The notes: generated from the letters alone by a model not told the origin. Numbered from the stretch's first letter, positions 1 through 8,421 are shown. The stretch: DNA of 64,000 nucleotides from Grimontia kaedaensis (GCF_023746615.1 NZ_CP082275.1:3410001-3474000); one strand, 5' to 3'. A program made the numbers and translations.

Positions 1-35
1 GTTTAATTATTGAAAATCTCCAAAATTGATACAGA

Positions 36-64
36 AAAACCGCGGCTTTGATCGCGGTTTTTTT
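36..64 (+). terminator. Rho-independent terminator of a gene left of the window
   Basis: Stem AAACCGCG/CGCGGTTT with an 8-base loop followed by a run of T. It ends a transcript entering from the left. The rest of 1-145 holds no gene that I can support, only the leader of elaA. Confidence 0.8.
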
Positions 65-145
65 ATAAGTTATCCGGCTACCCAAAGGGAAATGGGCTAT
101 GAAAAAAGTAGCCCAAGAGATTTTTAAAAATCAGGAATAACAATA

Positions 146-598
146 ATGCAATGGATAACCCTGACCTTTGGTCAGTTGTCGACCCGGCAACTCTATGACC
201 TATTGAGGTTGCGCACCGACGTGTTCGTCGTAGAACAGAACTGTCCGTATCCGGAGCTGGACGGTCACGATACCCATCCCGAAACCCGACATTTACTGGG
301 TTACCGTGATGACAAAATGACAGCCTACGCCCGCATTCTGCCAGCCGGCCTCACCTATCCGGAAATGAGTATCGGACGCATTGTGACCGCCAATACCGAA
401 CGCGGAAACGGCTGTGGCAGTGAGCTGGTCAAACAAGCCATCATTCAGGCGCATGACGTGTGGCCAAAAGCGCCGATCACCATTGGTGCTCAATATCACC
501 TGCGGGAGTTCTATCATCGTCACGGCTTTGAAGAAATTTCCGAGCAGTATCTGGAAGACGGGATTCCGCACATCGACATGCGCCGCGTCGCAGCCTAA
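146..598 (+). CDS. elaA: GNAT family N-acetyltransferase ElaA
   Basis: Protein of 150 residues matching the ElaA branch of the GNAT acetyltransferases, cytoplasmic enzymes that move an acetyl group from acetyl-CoA to an amine; the physiological substrate of ElaA is not settled. Visible family marks are the N-terminal LYDLLRLRTDVFVVEQNCPY segment, the central SIGRIVTANTERGNGCGSEL stretch corresponding to the acetyl-CoA-binding motif, and the C-terminal FYHRHGFEE. Length is normal for ElaA. AGGAA lies 9 bases before the ATG. The gene is monocistronic and converges on the OapA-like gene, sharing a bidirectional terminator with it. Confidence 0.9.
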   Translation: MQWITLTFGQLSTRQLYDLLRLRTDVFVVEQNCPYPELDGHDTHPETRHLLGYRDDKMTAYARILPAGLTYPEMSIGRIVTANTERGNGCGSELVKQAIIQAHDVWPKAPITIGAQYHLREFYHRHGFEEISEQYLEDGIPHIDMRRVAA

Positions 599-618
599 TT
601 GGCGGTAAACAGATGTAA

Positions 619-645
619 AAAAGGCTGCTCCATGGCAGCCTTTCT
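619..645. terminator. Bidirectional terminator between elaA and the OapA-like gene
   Basis: Stem AAAGGCTGC/GCAGCCTTT with a short loop, A-rich on the left and T-rich on the right, so it can serve both converging genes. Confidence 0.8.
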
Positions 646-658
646 CTGTTCTCAGCAT

Positions 659-1282
659 TTACTTGCGGCGGGCAAAGCTGCCATCTGACAACCGGAAGAA
701 AATCACTGATGCACCCGACGTTTCAATCTGCAGCATGTCCAAGGTACCTTGGTCATTACGCTTAAAGCGAAGCAATTGTCCCGGCTGGATTCGGCTGAGA
801 GGCTTATCGTCACCCTCAATCGATGAGATGGCGTAAAGGTCTGGCAGCGGCAAGTCCTGTGCACGGAAGATGTTAGACAGCGTATCACCGCCCTTCACTT
901 CGTAATTCACCCAATCCGTACTGGCGTTTTGTGAACCCACAGTCTGCGTAGAAATCACCTGCTCACCGTCAGCATCAAAGCCATCGTCGTTGCTGGCTTG
1001 CTGTTGTCCAACCGCAAGTGGCAAGGATACGCGCTCACCAACCGTATTAGTCTCCGGCAGAGAGTCCTCGCTTGATGGCCAGATTAAAAGCACGACCAAC
1101 AACGCGCCCAATACTGAAATCGCGGTGCGGTGTAATTTCGGCAGAGATTGCCAGTGAGGTTGAATACGCTCAACCAAAGGACTCAGCGCAGCCTTCACTT
1201 TTTCCAACGCGTTTTTCACGACCTCGCCCAGAGGCGGCGTGGCGGATGCAGTTCCTTTTTCGCGCTTTCCTTTCAAGGTCAT
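659..1282 (-). CDS. OapA-like inner-membrane protein with LysM-like domain
   Basis: Predicted single-pass membrane protein. A basic, proline-containing cytoplasmic N-terminus is followed by one hydrophobic helix (TAISVLGALLVVLLIWP), an acidic linker and a C-terminal LysM-like OapA domain (WVNYEVKGGDTLSNIFRAQDL, then QPGQLLRFKR). This matches the opacity-associated protein A family, thought to act in envelope or cell-wall binding; the exact role in Vibrionaceae is unknown. I start at the ATG at 1282 because GGGAG lies 5 bases upstream; an ATG 7 codons earlier (1303) is also open. It is divergent from fklB, with a paired palindrome between them. Confidence 0.8.
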   Translation of the reverse strand: MTLKGKREKGTASATPPLGEVVKNALEKVKAALSPLVERIQPHWQSLPKLHRTAISVLGALLVVLLIWPSSEDSLPETNTVGERVSLPLAVGQQQASNDDGFDADGEQVISTQTVGSQNASTDWVNYEVKGGDTLSNIFRAQDLPLPDLYAISSIEGDDKPLSRIQPGQLLRFKRNDQGTLDMLQIETSGASVIFFRLSDGSFARRK

Positions 1283-1365
1283 TACCTCTCCCAATTTCCT
1301 CATGGGGTAGTTCCAGTATCTCAGTCAATCCAATAACTCTGAATACTAGATCTGCAATATCAGCA

Positions 1366-1409
1366 AAATGTCAGACAGTCGACTTAACCTGAACAATTGT
1401 CTGACATTT
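1366..1409. promoter_or_regulatory. Paired palindromes TGTCNGACA between the OapA-like gene and fklB
   Basis: AAATGTCAGACA (1366-1377) and its exact reverse complement TGTCTGACATTT (1398-1409) form a perfect 12-base inverted repeat. Each arm contains the small palindrome TGTCNGACA. The two centres are about 32 bp apart, close to three helical turns. The position between divergent genes suggests an operator pair; the binding protein is unknown. A rho-independent terminator is unlikely because the spacer is 20 bases and the T run is poor. Confidence 0.45.
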
Positions 1410-1525
1410 GTACTTTCAAAGAATTCCGTCCTAATTACAACCTTAAAGCTGTAAGTCGATTTGTCCCGTACGCCCTGTAACTGTTATCCTTGCCCACTTT
1501 AAACCCGCAAATAAAGAGAGACGAC

Positions 1526-2146
1526 ATGTCTGATGTAAAACTGGAAACCGTAGAGCAGAAAGCAAGCTACGGCATCGGTCTGCAAATGGGTCAGCAACTG
1601 GCAGGTTCTGGTCTGGAAGGTCTGAACGTAGATGCAATCGCGAAAGGTATCGCAACCGCTCTGGCGGGTAACATGCCTGAGATTGAGATCGACGAGATCA
1701 ACAACGCACTGCGTGAACTGCACACTCAAGCGGAAGAAGTTCGCCAAGCGGCAGCAAAAGAAGCAGCGGCAGAAGGCGAAGCTTTCCTGGCTGAGAACGC
1801 GAAGCGTGATGAAGTGACTGTGACCGAGTCTGGCCTGCAGTACGAAGTACTGGTTGAAGGTAACGGCGAAATCCCGACTTCTGACAAGCAAGTACGTGTT
1901 CACTACCACGGTACCCTGACTGACGGCACTAAGTTCGACAGCTCTGTAGAGCGCGGTCAACCAGCTGAATTCCCGGTAACCGGCGTGATCAAAGGTTGGG
2001 TTGAAGCCCTGCAAATGATGCCTGTTGGTTCTAAGTGGAAACTGTACATCCCACAAGACCTGGCATACGGTGAGCGCGGTGCGGGTGCAGCGATTCCTCC
2101 TTTCGCGGCACTGGTATTCGAAGTAGAACTGCTGGATATCCTGTAA
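1526..2146 (+). CDS. fklB: FKBP-type peptidyl-prolyl cis-trans isomerase FklB (FKBP22)
   Basis: 206-residue isomerase of prolyl bonds in folding proteins. Residues 1-90 are the helical dimerisation domain (MSDVKLETVEQKASYGIGLQ), residues 110-206 the FKBP domain with VRVHYHGTL, TKFDSS, VIKGWVEAL and AYGERGAGAAIPP. Length equals that of E. coli FklB. No signal peptide, so cytoplasmic. The start is the ATG after AAAGAGAGACGAC; an in-frame ATG 12 codons upstream lacks a ribosome site and family similarity. Confidence 0.95.
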   Translation: MSDVKLETVEQKASYGIGLQMGQQLAGSGLEGLNVDAIAKGIATALAGNMPEIEIDEINNALRELHTQAEEVRQAAAKEAAAEGEAFLAENAKRDEVTVTESGLQYEVLVEGNGEIPTSDKQVRVHYHGTLTDGTKFDSSVERGQPAEFPVTGVIKGWVEALQMMPVGSKWKLYIPQDLAYGERGAGAAIPPFAALVFEVELLDIL

Positions 2147-2154
2147 GTTCTGCT

Positions 2155-2187
2155 AAAAAAGCCAGCATTTATGCTGGCTTTTTTTGT
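2155..2187. terminator. Terminator between fklB and the LysR gene
   Basis: Perfect stem AAAGCCAGCAT/ATGCTGGCTTT flanked by A and T runs; it can work for both converging genes. Confidence 0.9.
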
Positions 2188-2202
2188 GCCTGTTGTGCAG
2201 CC

Positions 2203-3138
2203 TTATCCCGCAGCTTCACGATGCTCATCGTCATTGTCTGGATGCTCTTCTGCCATCCACGGCAAGTGGTGCTGGAAGTGATCAGACAGGAAGTCCACAA
2301 ACAATCTGACCTTAGCTGACAGGTTTCGGTTAAACGGATACACCGCCCAGACTGCTGAATCCGGTGGCTGATAATCAGACAAGACTTCGACCAGCTCGCC
2401 GCTAATGATTTTCTGGCTTACGTAATAGTCCGGTAATTGCGCCAAACCCAAACCATGCAAAGCGGCATCCAGTACGGCACTGCCACTGTTTCCATGCCAG
2501 CGCCCTTGCGGTTTGATGTTCACCGCGTTGCCGCCATCCTGAAAACTCCAGCTATCCACCAGCCCTATCAGACAATTATGGTTTTGCAGTTCGTCTAAAT
2601 TGGCAGGTGCGCCGAATTCCTGAAGGTAGGCAGGCGAAGCGCAAACAAAAAGTTTTCGCGGCGCGAGCTTTTTCGCCATCAGGGTACTGTCTTTCAGATC
2701 CCCGGTGCGAATCGCCAGGTCATAGCCGTCATGCACCAAATCCACCACGTCATTGGTGAAATGGAACTCCACACTGAGCTTAGGGTGCACCTCAATGAAA
2801 TCGTTCGCGAGCGGCGCAATGAACTTCTCACCAAACACCGACGGTGCCGTGATTTTCAATGTGCCGACCGGCTCGGTCTGCATTTGGGTGACCAATGCTT
2901 CCACCTCGGCGAATTTCTCAATGAGATCGTTACATTGCTCAAAGTACATTTTGCCGACTTCAGTCAGCGTGATTTGTCGTGTTGTACGATAGAGCAAGCG
3001 GGTAGTTAGCCGACTTTCCAACGCGTCGATACGACGACTGACATGGGAAGTAGATACCCCCAACTTGCGTGCGGCGGCGGTAAAACTGCCACTGTTGACA
3101 ACTTCAACAAATTCTTCAACACCACTCCAACGGTTCAT
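2203..3138 (-). CDS. LysR family transcriptional regulator
   Basis: 311 residues. Residues 1-62 hold the winged helix-turn-helix (FVEVVNSGSFTAAARKLGVS, then HVSRRIDALESRLTTRLLYR), and about 90-295 the periplasmic-binding-like effector domain (GTLKITAPSVFGEKFIAPL, CLIGLVDSWSF). It belongs to the large group related to DmlR and AaeR; the effector cannot be read from the sequence. It is divergent from the rhodanese-metallohydrolase-SoxYZ genes, so it may control them, but LysR proteins often control only a neighbour or themselves. The acidic, histidine-rich tail (EEHPDNDDEHREAAG) is unusual. Confidence 0.9.
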   Translation of the reverse strand: MNRWSGVEEFVEVVNSGSFTAAARKLGVSTSHVSRRIDALESRLTTRLLYRTTRQITLTEVGKMYFEQCNDLIEKFAEVEALVTQMQTEPVGTLKITAPSVFGEKFIAPLANDFIEVHPKLSVEFHFTNDVVDLVHDGYDLAIRTGDLKDSTLMAKKLAPRKLFVCASPAYLQEFGAPANLDELQNHNCLIGLVDSWSFQDGGNAVNIKPQGRWHGNSGSAVLDAALHGLGLAQLPDYYVSQKIISGELVEVLSDYQPPDSAVWAVYPFNRNLSAKVRLFVDFLSDHFQHHLPWMAEEHPDNDDEHREAAG

Positions 3139-3247
3139 CTTTGCCCCACTGAAAAGAAGTTTATTGATGGCTGCAACAATAAAACCCGCCCCTTGACGGT
3201 CTGATTGTTATCCTAATGTTAACCCATAATGTGTAGTGCTCTGCCCG

Positions 3248-3266
3248 ACTCCTACTAAGGTATGAG
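3248..3266 (+). promoter_or_regulatory. Candidate PQQ-regulon motif, site A
   Basis: ACTCCTACTAAGGTATGAG lies 20 bases before the rhodanese-like gene. Related sequences in the same orientation to their downstream gene lie before the aldehyde dehydrogenase (29559-29576) and before pedF (33118-33135). The shared pattern is roughly CTCC-N2-CYAARG-WATGAG. The decamer GTATGAGTAT recurs at 3283-3292, over the start codon. Confidence 0.3.
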
Positions 3267-3286
3267 TATTATCAGAATAAAGTAGT

Positions 3287-3835
3287 ATGAGTATCCTTAA
3301 ATTATTCAAGGAAATCAGTTTTATATGCGCGATATTGTATAGCTTACAAGTCATAAGCATCAGCGCTGAAACAATCCCTGAACCCGATGACTACCGCACC
3401 GAGAAGTATCGGGCGGCAGTTCCTGAGACATTAAGTGGTGGTCAGGTCATCGCCTCTGCCGAACAGCTTGCGACTTTTATTAAAGCGCGACGCCCGGTGC
3501 TGATTGATGTCTACCCTGCTCCGAACAAACCCGACAACCTTTCACCCGATACGCTATGGATAGAACCTTCACGCGAGACCTTGCCGGGTGCCATCTGGCT
3601 TGCCAACGCCGGTCACGGCATTGCACCGGATTCCCTTATCCAACTGCTGAAAAACCAACTCCCTGATGACGCCCCCGTAGTAGTATTTTGCGAGCCCAAT
3701 TGCTGGCATTCGTGGAATGCCGGAAAACGGGCAATTGAGCTAGGAGCTAAAGAAGTCTATTGGTATCGAGCGGGTGTCAAAGGCTGGAAAGAGGCGGGTT
3801 ATGCGCTCGAAACGCAGCATCCGGTCAGGCCATGA
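3287..3835 (+). CDS. PQQ-associated rhodanese-like secreted protein, CXXXCW motif
   Basis: 182 residues with a signal peptide (1-27, ending ISISA) and a rhodanese-like fold. In place of a classical rhodanese loop it has C135-E-P-N-C139-W140 followed by HSWNAGKRAIELG. It matches the family described as PQQ-dependent catabolism-associated CXXCW-motif protein, predicted periplasmic, function unproven. The stop overlaps the next start (ATGA), so the two are translationally coupled. The ribosome site before the ATG is weak, so the start could be slightly wrong, but the signal peptide supports it. Confidence 0.8.
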   Translation: MSILKLFKEISFICAILYSLQVISISAETIPEPDDYRTEKYRAAVPETLSGGQVIASAEQLATFIKARRPVLIDVYPAPNKPDNLSPDTLWIEPSRETLPGAIWLANAGHGIAPDSLIQLLKNQLPDDAPVVVFCEPNCWHSWNAGKRAIELGAKEVYWYRAGVKGWKEAGYALETQHPVRP

Positions 3836-4728
3836 ATCGTCTGCGGGCCATGCTTTTTCTGATGCTTCCATTCTCCGTGCAAGCATCGCTGGAACTTGCA
3901 TTTAGTGAGGTCGCACCGGGTGTTTTCATGCATCAGGGGAAGATTGCTGATCTGTTTACCGTCGACAGCGATCCGGTCGCCAATATCACCTTTATTGTCG
4001 GAGACGAAGCGGTTGCTGTGATTGATACTGGCGGCAGCAAGCAGGCGGGCGAGGCGGTGCTTCGGGCGATTAGGCAACAAACCCACTTAACTATCCGCTT
4101 TGTGATCAATACGCATGTCCATCCCGATCATCACTTCGGAAACATTGCCTTTGTCGATGAAAAGCCCGAATTTGTCGCTCATGCCCGTTATCCCGGCGAC
4201 TTTGACGCCAAATCAGGTTATTACTTGCAACGGCTGACCAATCCATGGTTTACCGGCACCACACCGATTGGGGCAACGCGGGTGATCAATGAAACCACAG
4301 AGCTTGATCTCGGTAACCGAACGTTAGTATTGACGCCCCATGAGCGTGCGCACACCCGCCATGATCTCTCAGTGTTCGATCAAAGCTCAGGGACACTGAT
4401 CACTGGCGATCTGCTGTTTATCGATCATCTACCGACACTGGATGGCAACCTGATTGGCTGGTTGGCAGAAACTGAAAAACTTGAGGCCATGCCCTATAAC
4501 CAAGTGATCCCGGGGCATGGCCCACTACAAAAATCAAAACAGGCTTTTGAAAAGCAAACGCGCTATCTCTCTTCTCTGGCACAAGCTGTTCGTGCCGCTA
4601 TCAACGATAACATCGATATCAACACAGCCAGCACCACCGTCATGCCGTCTCCCGGGGGGTGGAAACTTTATGGAGAGTTTCATCCTCGCAATGTGATTCA
4701 GGCTTACAAGGAGTTGGAATGGGAATGA
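3832..4728 (+). CDS. Quinoprotein relay system zinc metallohydrolase (MBL fold)
   Basis: 298 residues with a short signal peptide (MNRLRAMLFLMLPFSVQAS). The metallo-beta-lactamase zinc motif is complete: H95-V-H97-P-D99-H100, then GDLLFIDHLP and GHGP near the C-terminus. It fits the SoxH-like metallohydrolases found next to PQQ dehydrogenases and grouped as a quinoprotein relay system; the substrate is unknown. The true start overlaps the rhodanese stop; the open frame extends 24 codons further upstream inside that gene, without family similarity. The SoxYZ-like carrier follows after 15 bases, suggesting a three-gene operon that handles a carrier-bound thiol adduct (inference). Confidence 0.85.
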   Translation: MNRLRAMLFLMLPFSVQASLELAFSEVAPGVFMHQGKIADLFTVDSDPVANITFIVGDEAVAVIDTGGSKQAGEAVLRAIRQQTHLTIRFVINTHVHPDHHFGNIAFVDEKPEFVAHARYPGDFDAKSGYYLQRLTNPWFTGTTPIGATRVINETTELDLGNRTLVLTPHERAHTRHDLSVFDQSSGTLITGDLLFIDHLPTLDGNLIGWLAETEKLEAMPYNQVIPGHGPLQKSKQAFEKQTRYLSSLAQAVRAAINDNIDINTASTTVMPSPGGWKLYGEFHPRNVIQAYKELEWE

Positions 4729-4743
4729 TGAGAGGATTCTCCT

Positions 4744-5529
4744 ATGAAAATAACGCCCCTGCTGCTGTCAGTACTGCTCACTGCCCTGCCACTGCAAAGC
4801 TTTGCTGAACCCGAAACCGAAAGCGCCACCTGGCCCCTGATCCGTGACAGCCTGTTTCCCGGCTCACCTGACATTGTCGAAAGTGAAGAGATTGTTTCGC
4901 TGACCGCGCCGAAACGCGCTATTGATGCTGCACTGGTGCCACTTGAAGTGAGGGTCAATGTGCGTCAGGGCGATACAAACCCTATTGAGCGCATACATCT
5001 TATTGTCGATAACAACCCATCGCCGATTGTCGGCAGCTTCGACATGAGCCCCAATAATGGTATCGCTAATATCGCTACCCGCGTCAGGGTCAATGCCTAT
5101 AGTCCGGTTCGGGTGATAGCCCAAACCGCCGATGGCAAGCTCCATATGCACAGTAAGTTCGTCAAAGCCTCGGGGGGTTGCTCAGCCCCTGCAGGTGCTG
5201 ATGACATGCTGGCGCGCCAGCGAATGGGCAGGATGAAACTGAAAGATCTGGCGGGTGAGAACTCGCGCATGATGCAACTTTTGATCAGTCATCCCAACTA
5301 CAGCGGCCTGCAAATCGACCAGCTAACGCGTCACTGGATTCCATCCGACTACGTGAGTGACGTAAATATTACGCTCGAGGGTGAACCTGTCATGCGCTTT
5401 AACGGGGGTATCTCCATCAGTGAGAATCCCACATTTACTTTTCATCTTGATAAAGGCAAAACCGGTAAATTGAAAGCCGACGTGAAAGACTCTACTGGTC
5501 GTGAATTTTCCAGCGAATGGGACATTTGA
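4744..5529 (+). CDS. Quinoprotein dehydrogenase-associated SoxYZ-like carrier protein
   Basis: 261 residues: signal peptide (1-21), a SoxY-like domain (about 30-155) and a SoxZ-like domain (about 165-261) fused in one chain. The carrier cysteine is C146 in KASGGCSAP, comparable to the swinging-arm cysteine of SoxY, but internal because SoxZ is fused behind it. This matches the fused SoxYZ family of quinoprotein loci. In true Sox systems the cysteine carries sulfur intermediates; the cargo here is unknown. The ribosome site AGAGGA is 7 bases before the ATG. Last gene of the trio. Confidence 0.85.
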   Translation: MKITPLLLSVLLTALPLQSFAEPETESATWPLIRDSLFPGSPDIVESEEIVSLTAPKRAIDAALVPLEVRVNVRQGDTNPIERIHLIVDNNPSPIVGSFDMSPNNGIANIATRVRVNAYSPVRVIAQTADGKLHMHSKFVKASGGCSAPAGADDMLARQRMGRMKLKDLAGENSRMMQLLISHPNYSGLQIDQLTRHWIPSDYVSDVNITLEGEPVMRFNGGISISENPTFTFHLDKGKTGKLKADVKDSTGREFSSEWDI

Positions 5530-5570
5530 TATCAGCTCTGCGAAGTCTCATAAAAAAACGTTACAACAGC

Positions 5571-5607
5571 GGTGCCGTATCCCAATGACTTTTAAGGGTA
5601 TGGCACC
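5571..5607 (+). terminator. Stem-loop after the SoxYZ-like gene
   Basis: GGTGCCGTATCCC (5571-5583) pairs with GGGTATGGCACC (5596-5607) apart from one bulge. No T run follows, so it may be a mRNA-stabilising hairpin or a weak terminator. The remaining sequence to 6045 holds no supported gene; it is the long leader and promoter region of xoxF. Confidence 0.4.
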
Positions 5608-6045
5608 TGATGCTTATGCCATCTATTGACTCCCTTCCCTGAAATAAGACATATAAAGTGTCAGGTTTTTCGAAGACTTAGCGCCACAATCCCACCCCTA
5701 AAACATTGTTGCCCGCGGACAAAAGTGTTGTGTCCTTTTCCTCCTCACACAACCCCAAAAGCTGCCATACACTCAATTCACGACGTTTTGACCTCAACAT
5801 GCGGCACGGATTGCTGCGCCAGATAGTTGAATCGAAATGATCTCTGGATTTTTCAATAAACGCGAAACCGCCTAAGTTGTAGATCGCGAATGTCGCCAAC
5901 ACGCCACGATGGGGTTACAGACAGAGCGAACATTGGCTAACACAGCGTCCCCACAACTCCGCGGAACACGCAAACAAATTGAGTCAAGCCGAAGTCAGGA
6001 TGCCCTTGGTGTCCGGCTTAACGTGCTGTCACGGAGGAAGTAAAT

Positions 6046-7854
6046 ATGATCGGTGCTGTAAGGTTACGACGCTGCCTGGCGGCAGTCGCCACGTTATCCC
6101 TCACCCTGCTGTTTCCCGCAGCTTCGCAAGCGAATGATGAGCTCATCAAGCTACAGAACGATCCAAACCAATGGGTCATGTGGGGCGGTGATTACTCGGG
6201 GACTCGCTATAGCCCTCTCAATCAGATCAACGCAGAAAATGCCAAAGATCTTCAGGTGGCCTGGACATTCTCAACGGGCGTTTTAAGAGGTCATGAAGGC
6301 GGTCCACTTGTGTTGGGTGACACCATGTTCATCCATACCCCTTTTCCCAACAAAGTCTTCTCTATCGACCTCAAAACCCAGGCACTTAACTGGGTCTATG
6401 AACCAAAACAGGATTCCTCGGTCATTGCTGTGATGTGTTGCGACACAGTTAACCGCGGCCTTGCCTATGCTGACGGCAAGATCTTCCTGCAACAAGCTGA
6501 TACCACGCTCGTCGCGCTGGATCAGAAAACCGGTAAGGTGGCCTGGAAAGTGGTGAACGGCGACCCTAAAGTCGGCGCGACCAATACTAACGCGCCATTA
6601 GTGGTGAAAGACAAGATCATCACAGGTATCAGTGGCGGTGAATTTGGTGTTCGCGGTTATCTCACGGCTTACAACATCAAAGACGGCAGTGTTGCTTGGC
6701 GCGCCTACAGCACAGGCCCGGACGAAGAAATGCTGGTCGACCCTGAAAAAACCATGGAAATGCTTAAGCCCATCGGCAAAGATGCCAGCCTGAAAACCTG
6801 GGAAGGCGATCAGTGGAAGATTGGTGGCGGTACCACCTGGGGTTGGTTTAGCTACGATCCTGAACTGAATCTTATCTACTACGGCACAGGGAACCCAAGC
6901 ACCTGGAACCCTTCCCAGCGCCCTGGCGACAACAAATATTCCATGACCATCATGGCGCGCGATGCGGACACGGGTATGGCGAAATGGCTCTACCAAATGA
7001 CACCGCATGATGAGTGGGATTACGACGGCGTCAACGAGATGATCCTGGTTGACAAGAAGTTCAAGGGTAAAAACCGCAAACTGCTGGTGCACTTTGACCG
7101 AAATGGCTTTGGTTACACTCTGGATCGTGTCACAGGCGAGCTGCTGGTCGCAGAGAAATTTGACCCTGCAGTGAACTGGGCGACCCATGTGGATATGGAA
7201 ACCGGCCGTCCACAAGTTGTTGCTAAGTACTCGACCGCCCAAAACGGTGAGGATGTCGATACCAAAGGCATATGTCCTGCCGCGCTTGGTTCAAAAGACC
7301 AACAACCGGCGACTTATAGTCCACGCACTGGCCTCTTCTACGTTCCAACCAACCATGTATGTATGAACTACGAACCGTTCGAAGTTTCCTACACCGCAGG
7401 ACAACCTTATGTCGGTGCAACCCTTTCTATGTTCCCTGCCCCGGATAGCCATGGCGGTCTGGGTAACTTCATTGCCTGGGATGCGGAGAAAGGTGAAATC
7501 GTCTGGTCGGTGCCGGAGCCATTCTCTGTCTGGAGTGGCGCGCTGGCGACAGGTGGCGGCGTGGTGTTCTACGGTACGCTGGAAGGCTACCTGAAAGCAG
7601 TGGATGAGAAGACCGGCAAGGAGCTTTACCGCTTCAAAACCCCATCCGGCATCATCGGCAACGTCAATACCTACATGCATGATGGCAAGCAGTATGTCGC
7701 CGTACTCTCCGGTATCGGTGGCTGGGCTGGCATCGGCATGGCCGCCGGGCTTGAAGGAGATACTGATGGCCTGGGTGCAGTAGGTGCATACCGCAAATTG
7801 TCTGACTACACCCAGCTGGGCGGTGTGTTAACAGTCTTTGCTCTGCCTAACTAA
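6046..7854 (+). CDS. xoxF: PQQ-dependent alcohol dehydrogenase, XoxF type
   Basis: 602-residue periplasmic quinoprotein with a signal peptide (cleavage near ASQAN, residue 29). It oxidises methanol or other primary alcohols with PQQ. The eight-bladed propeller repeats are visible, as is the vicinal disulfide C131-C132 (VMCCDTVNRG). Metal and active-site residues by family alignment are E199 (SGGEFG), N283 (GTGNPSTWN), D325 and D327 in HDEWDYDGVNE. The second aspartate is the lanthanide ligand of XoxF; calcium MxaF enzymes have alanine there. The C-terminus (GLGAVGAYRKLSDYTQLGG, then LTVFALP) is also XoxF-like. GGAGGAAG lies just before the ATG. Followed by blue copper, small Cys-protein and XoxJ-like genes. 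No xoxG-type cytochrome gene lies beside it. Confidence 0.92.
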   Translation: MIGAVRLRRCLAAVATLSLTLLFPAASQANDELIKLQNDPNQWVMWGGDYSGTRYSPLNQINAENAKDLQVAWTFSTGVLRGHEGGPLVLGDTMFIHTPFPNKVFSIDLKTQALNWVYEPKQDSSVIAVMCCDTVNRGLAYADGKIFLQQADTTLVALDQKTGKVAWKVVNGDPKVGATNTNAPLVVKDKIITGISGGEFGVRGYLTAYNIKDGSVAWRAYSTGPDEEMLVDPEKTMEMLKPIGKDASLKTWEGDQWKIGGGTTWGWFSYDPELNLIYYGTGNPSTWNPSQRPGDNKYSMTIMARDADTGMAKWLYQMTPHDEWDYDGVNEMILVDKKFKGKNRKLLVHFDRNGFGYTLDRVTGELLVAEKFDPAVNWATHVDMETGRPQVVAKYSTAQNGEDVDTKGICPAALGSKDQQPATYSPRTGLFYVPTNHVCMNYEPFEVSYTAGQPYVGATLSMFPAPDSHGGLGNFIAWDAEKGEIVWSVPEPFSVWSGALATGGGVVFYGTLEGYLKAVDEKTGKELYRFKTPSGIIGNVNTYMHDGKQYVAVLSGIGGWAGIGMAAGLEGDTDGLGAVGAYRKLSDYTQLGGVLTVFALPN

Positions 7855-7870
7855 ATCAAAAATAAAAACT

Positions 7871-7896
7871 AAGGGGAGTATCTACTCCCCTTTCTC
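7871..7896 (+). terminator. Stem-loop between xoxF and the blue copper gene
   Basis: AAGGGGAGTA/TACTCCCCTT with a two-base loop and TTTCT. It may end most xoxF transcripts and let some continue into the copper-protein genes, giving more dehydrogenase than accessory proteins (inference). Confidence 0.7.
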
Positions 7897-7971
7897 AGCT
7901 CTGATGCACTGCATCAGGTTGAGTTGCCTTTGGGGCATCTAAACTCAACAAGCAGCAAAAGGATAATGCGT

Positions 7972-8421
7972 ATGGCTAAGACGTTAATAGGGTCACTCTT
8001 ATTGTTTTTGGGGCTGGTAAGTAGCGCTTTTGCAGAAGAATACGAAGTACGCGCCGTCGGCGTGAAATTCGACCCCATGTTCGTCATTCTCCAACCGGGA
8101 GATAGGGTAAGTTGGACCAATATGCCCGCTCATCTTATTGAAACCATTGATGCCATGGTGCCGGAAGGCACAGAGAAAATTCAGACTGAACTCGGCGTAG
8201 ACGTAAGCTTTGTCTTTGATAACGAAGGCATCTATGTCTACAAATGTACCCCGCATTGGGGTGCGCGCATGGGTGGTATTTTATTGGTCGGTAACCCATC
8301 CGATATCGAAGGCACCATCGATGCATACTTCGCCGAAATCAAGAAAGACAAATCTCTGCTCCCTGCCAAAGGGCTGCTGAAAAAATTCAAAAAGCATCTT
8401 GAAGCCGAAGGCGTGCTTTAG
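7972..8421 (+). CDS. Pseudoazurin-like type 1 (blue) copper protein
   Basis: 149 residues with a signal peptide (cleavage after SSAFA, residue 21). The type 1 copper ligands can be read as H54 (MPAHLIE), C92, H95 and M100 in CTPHWGARM, the same spacing as the pseudoazurin CTPHxxxxM loop. Such proteins carry single electrons in the periplasm. Placed directly behind xoxF, it is the best local candidate for the electron acceptor of that enzyme (inference). AAAAGGA is 8 bases before this ATG; the ATG two codons earlier (7966) is too close to it. The positively charged C-terminal extension (KKFKKHLEAEGVL) is longer than in typical pseudoazurin. Confidence 0.85.
   Translation: MAKTLIGSLLLFLGLVSSAFAEEYEVRAVGVKFDPMFVILQPGDRVSWTNMPAHLIETIDAMVPEGTEKIQTELGVDVSFVFDNEGIYVYKCTPHWGARMGGILLVGNPSDIEGTIDAYFAEIKKDKSLLPAKGLLKKFKKHLEAEGVL

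Noticed and set aside
5601..5833. Sequences TGGCACCTGATGC and CGGCACGGATTGC resembling sigma-54 promoters before xoxF
   Set aside because: The distance between GG and GC is 8 bases in both; sigma-54 needs 10.
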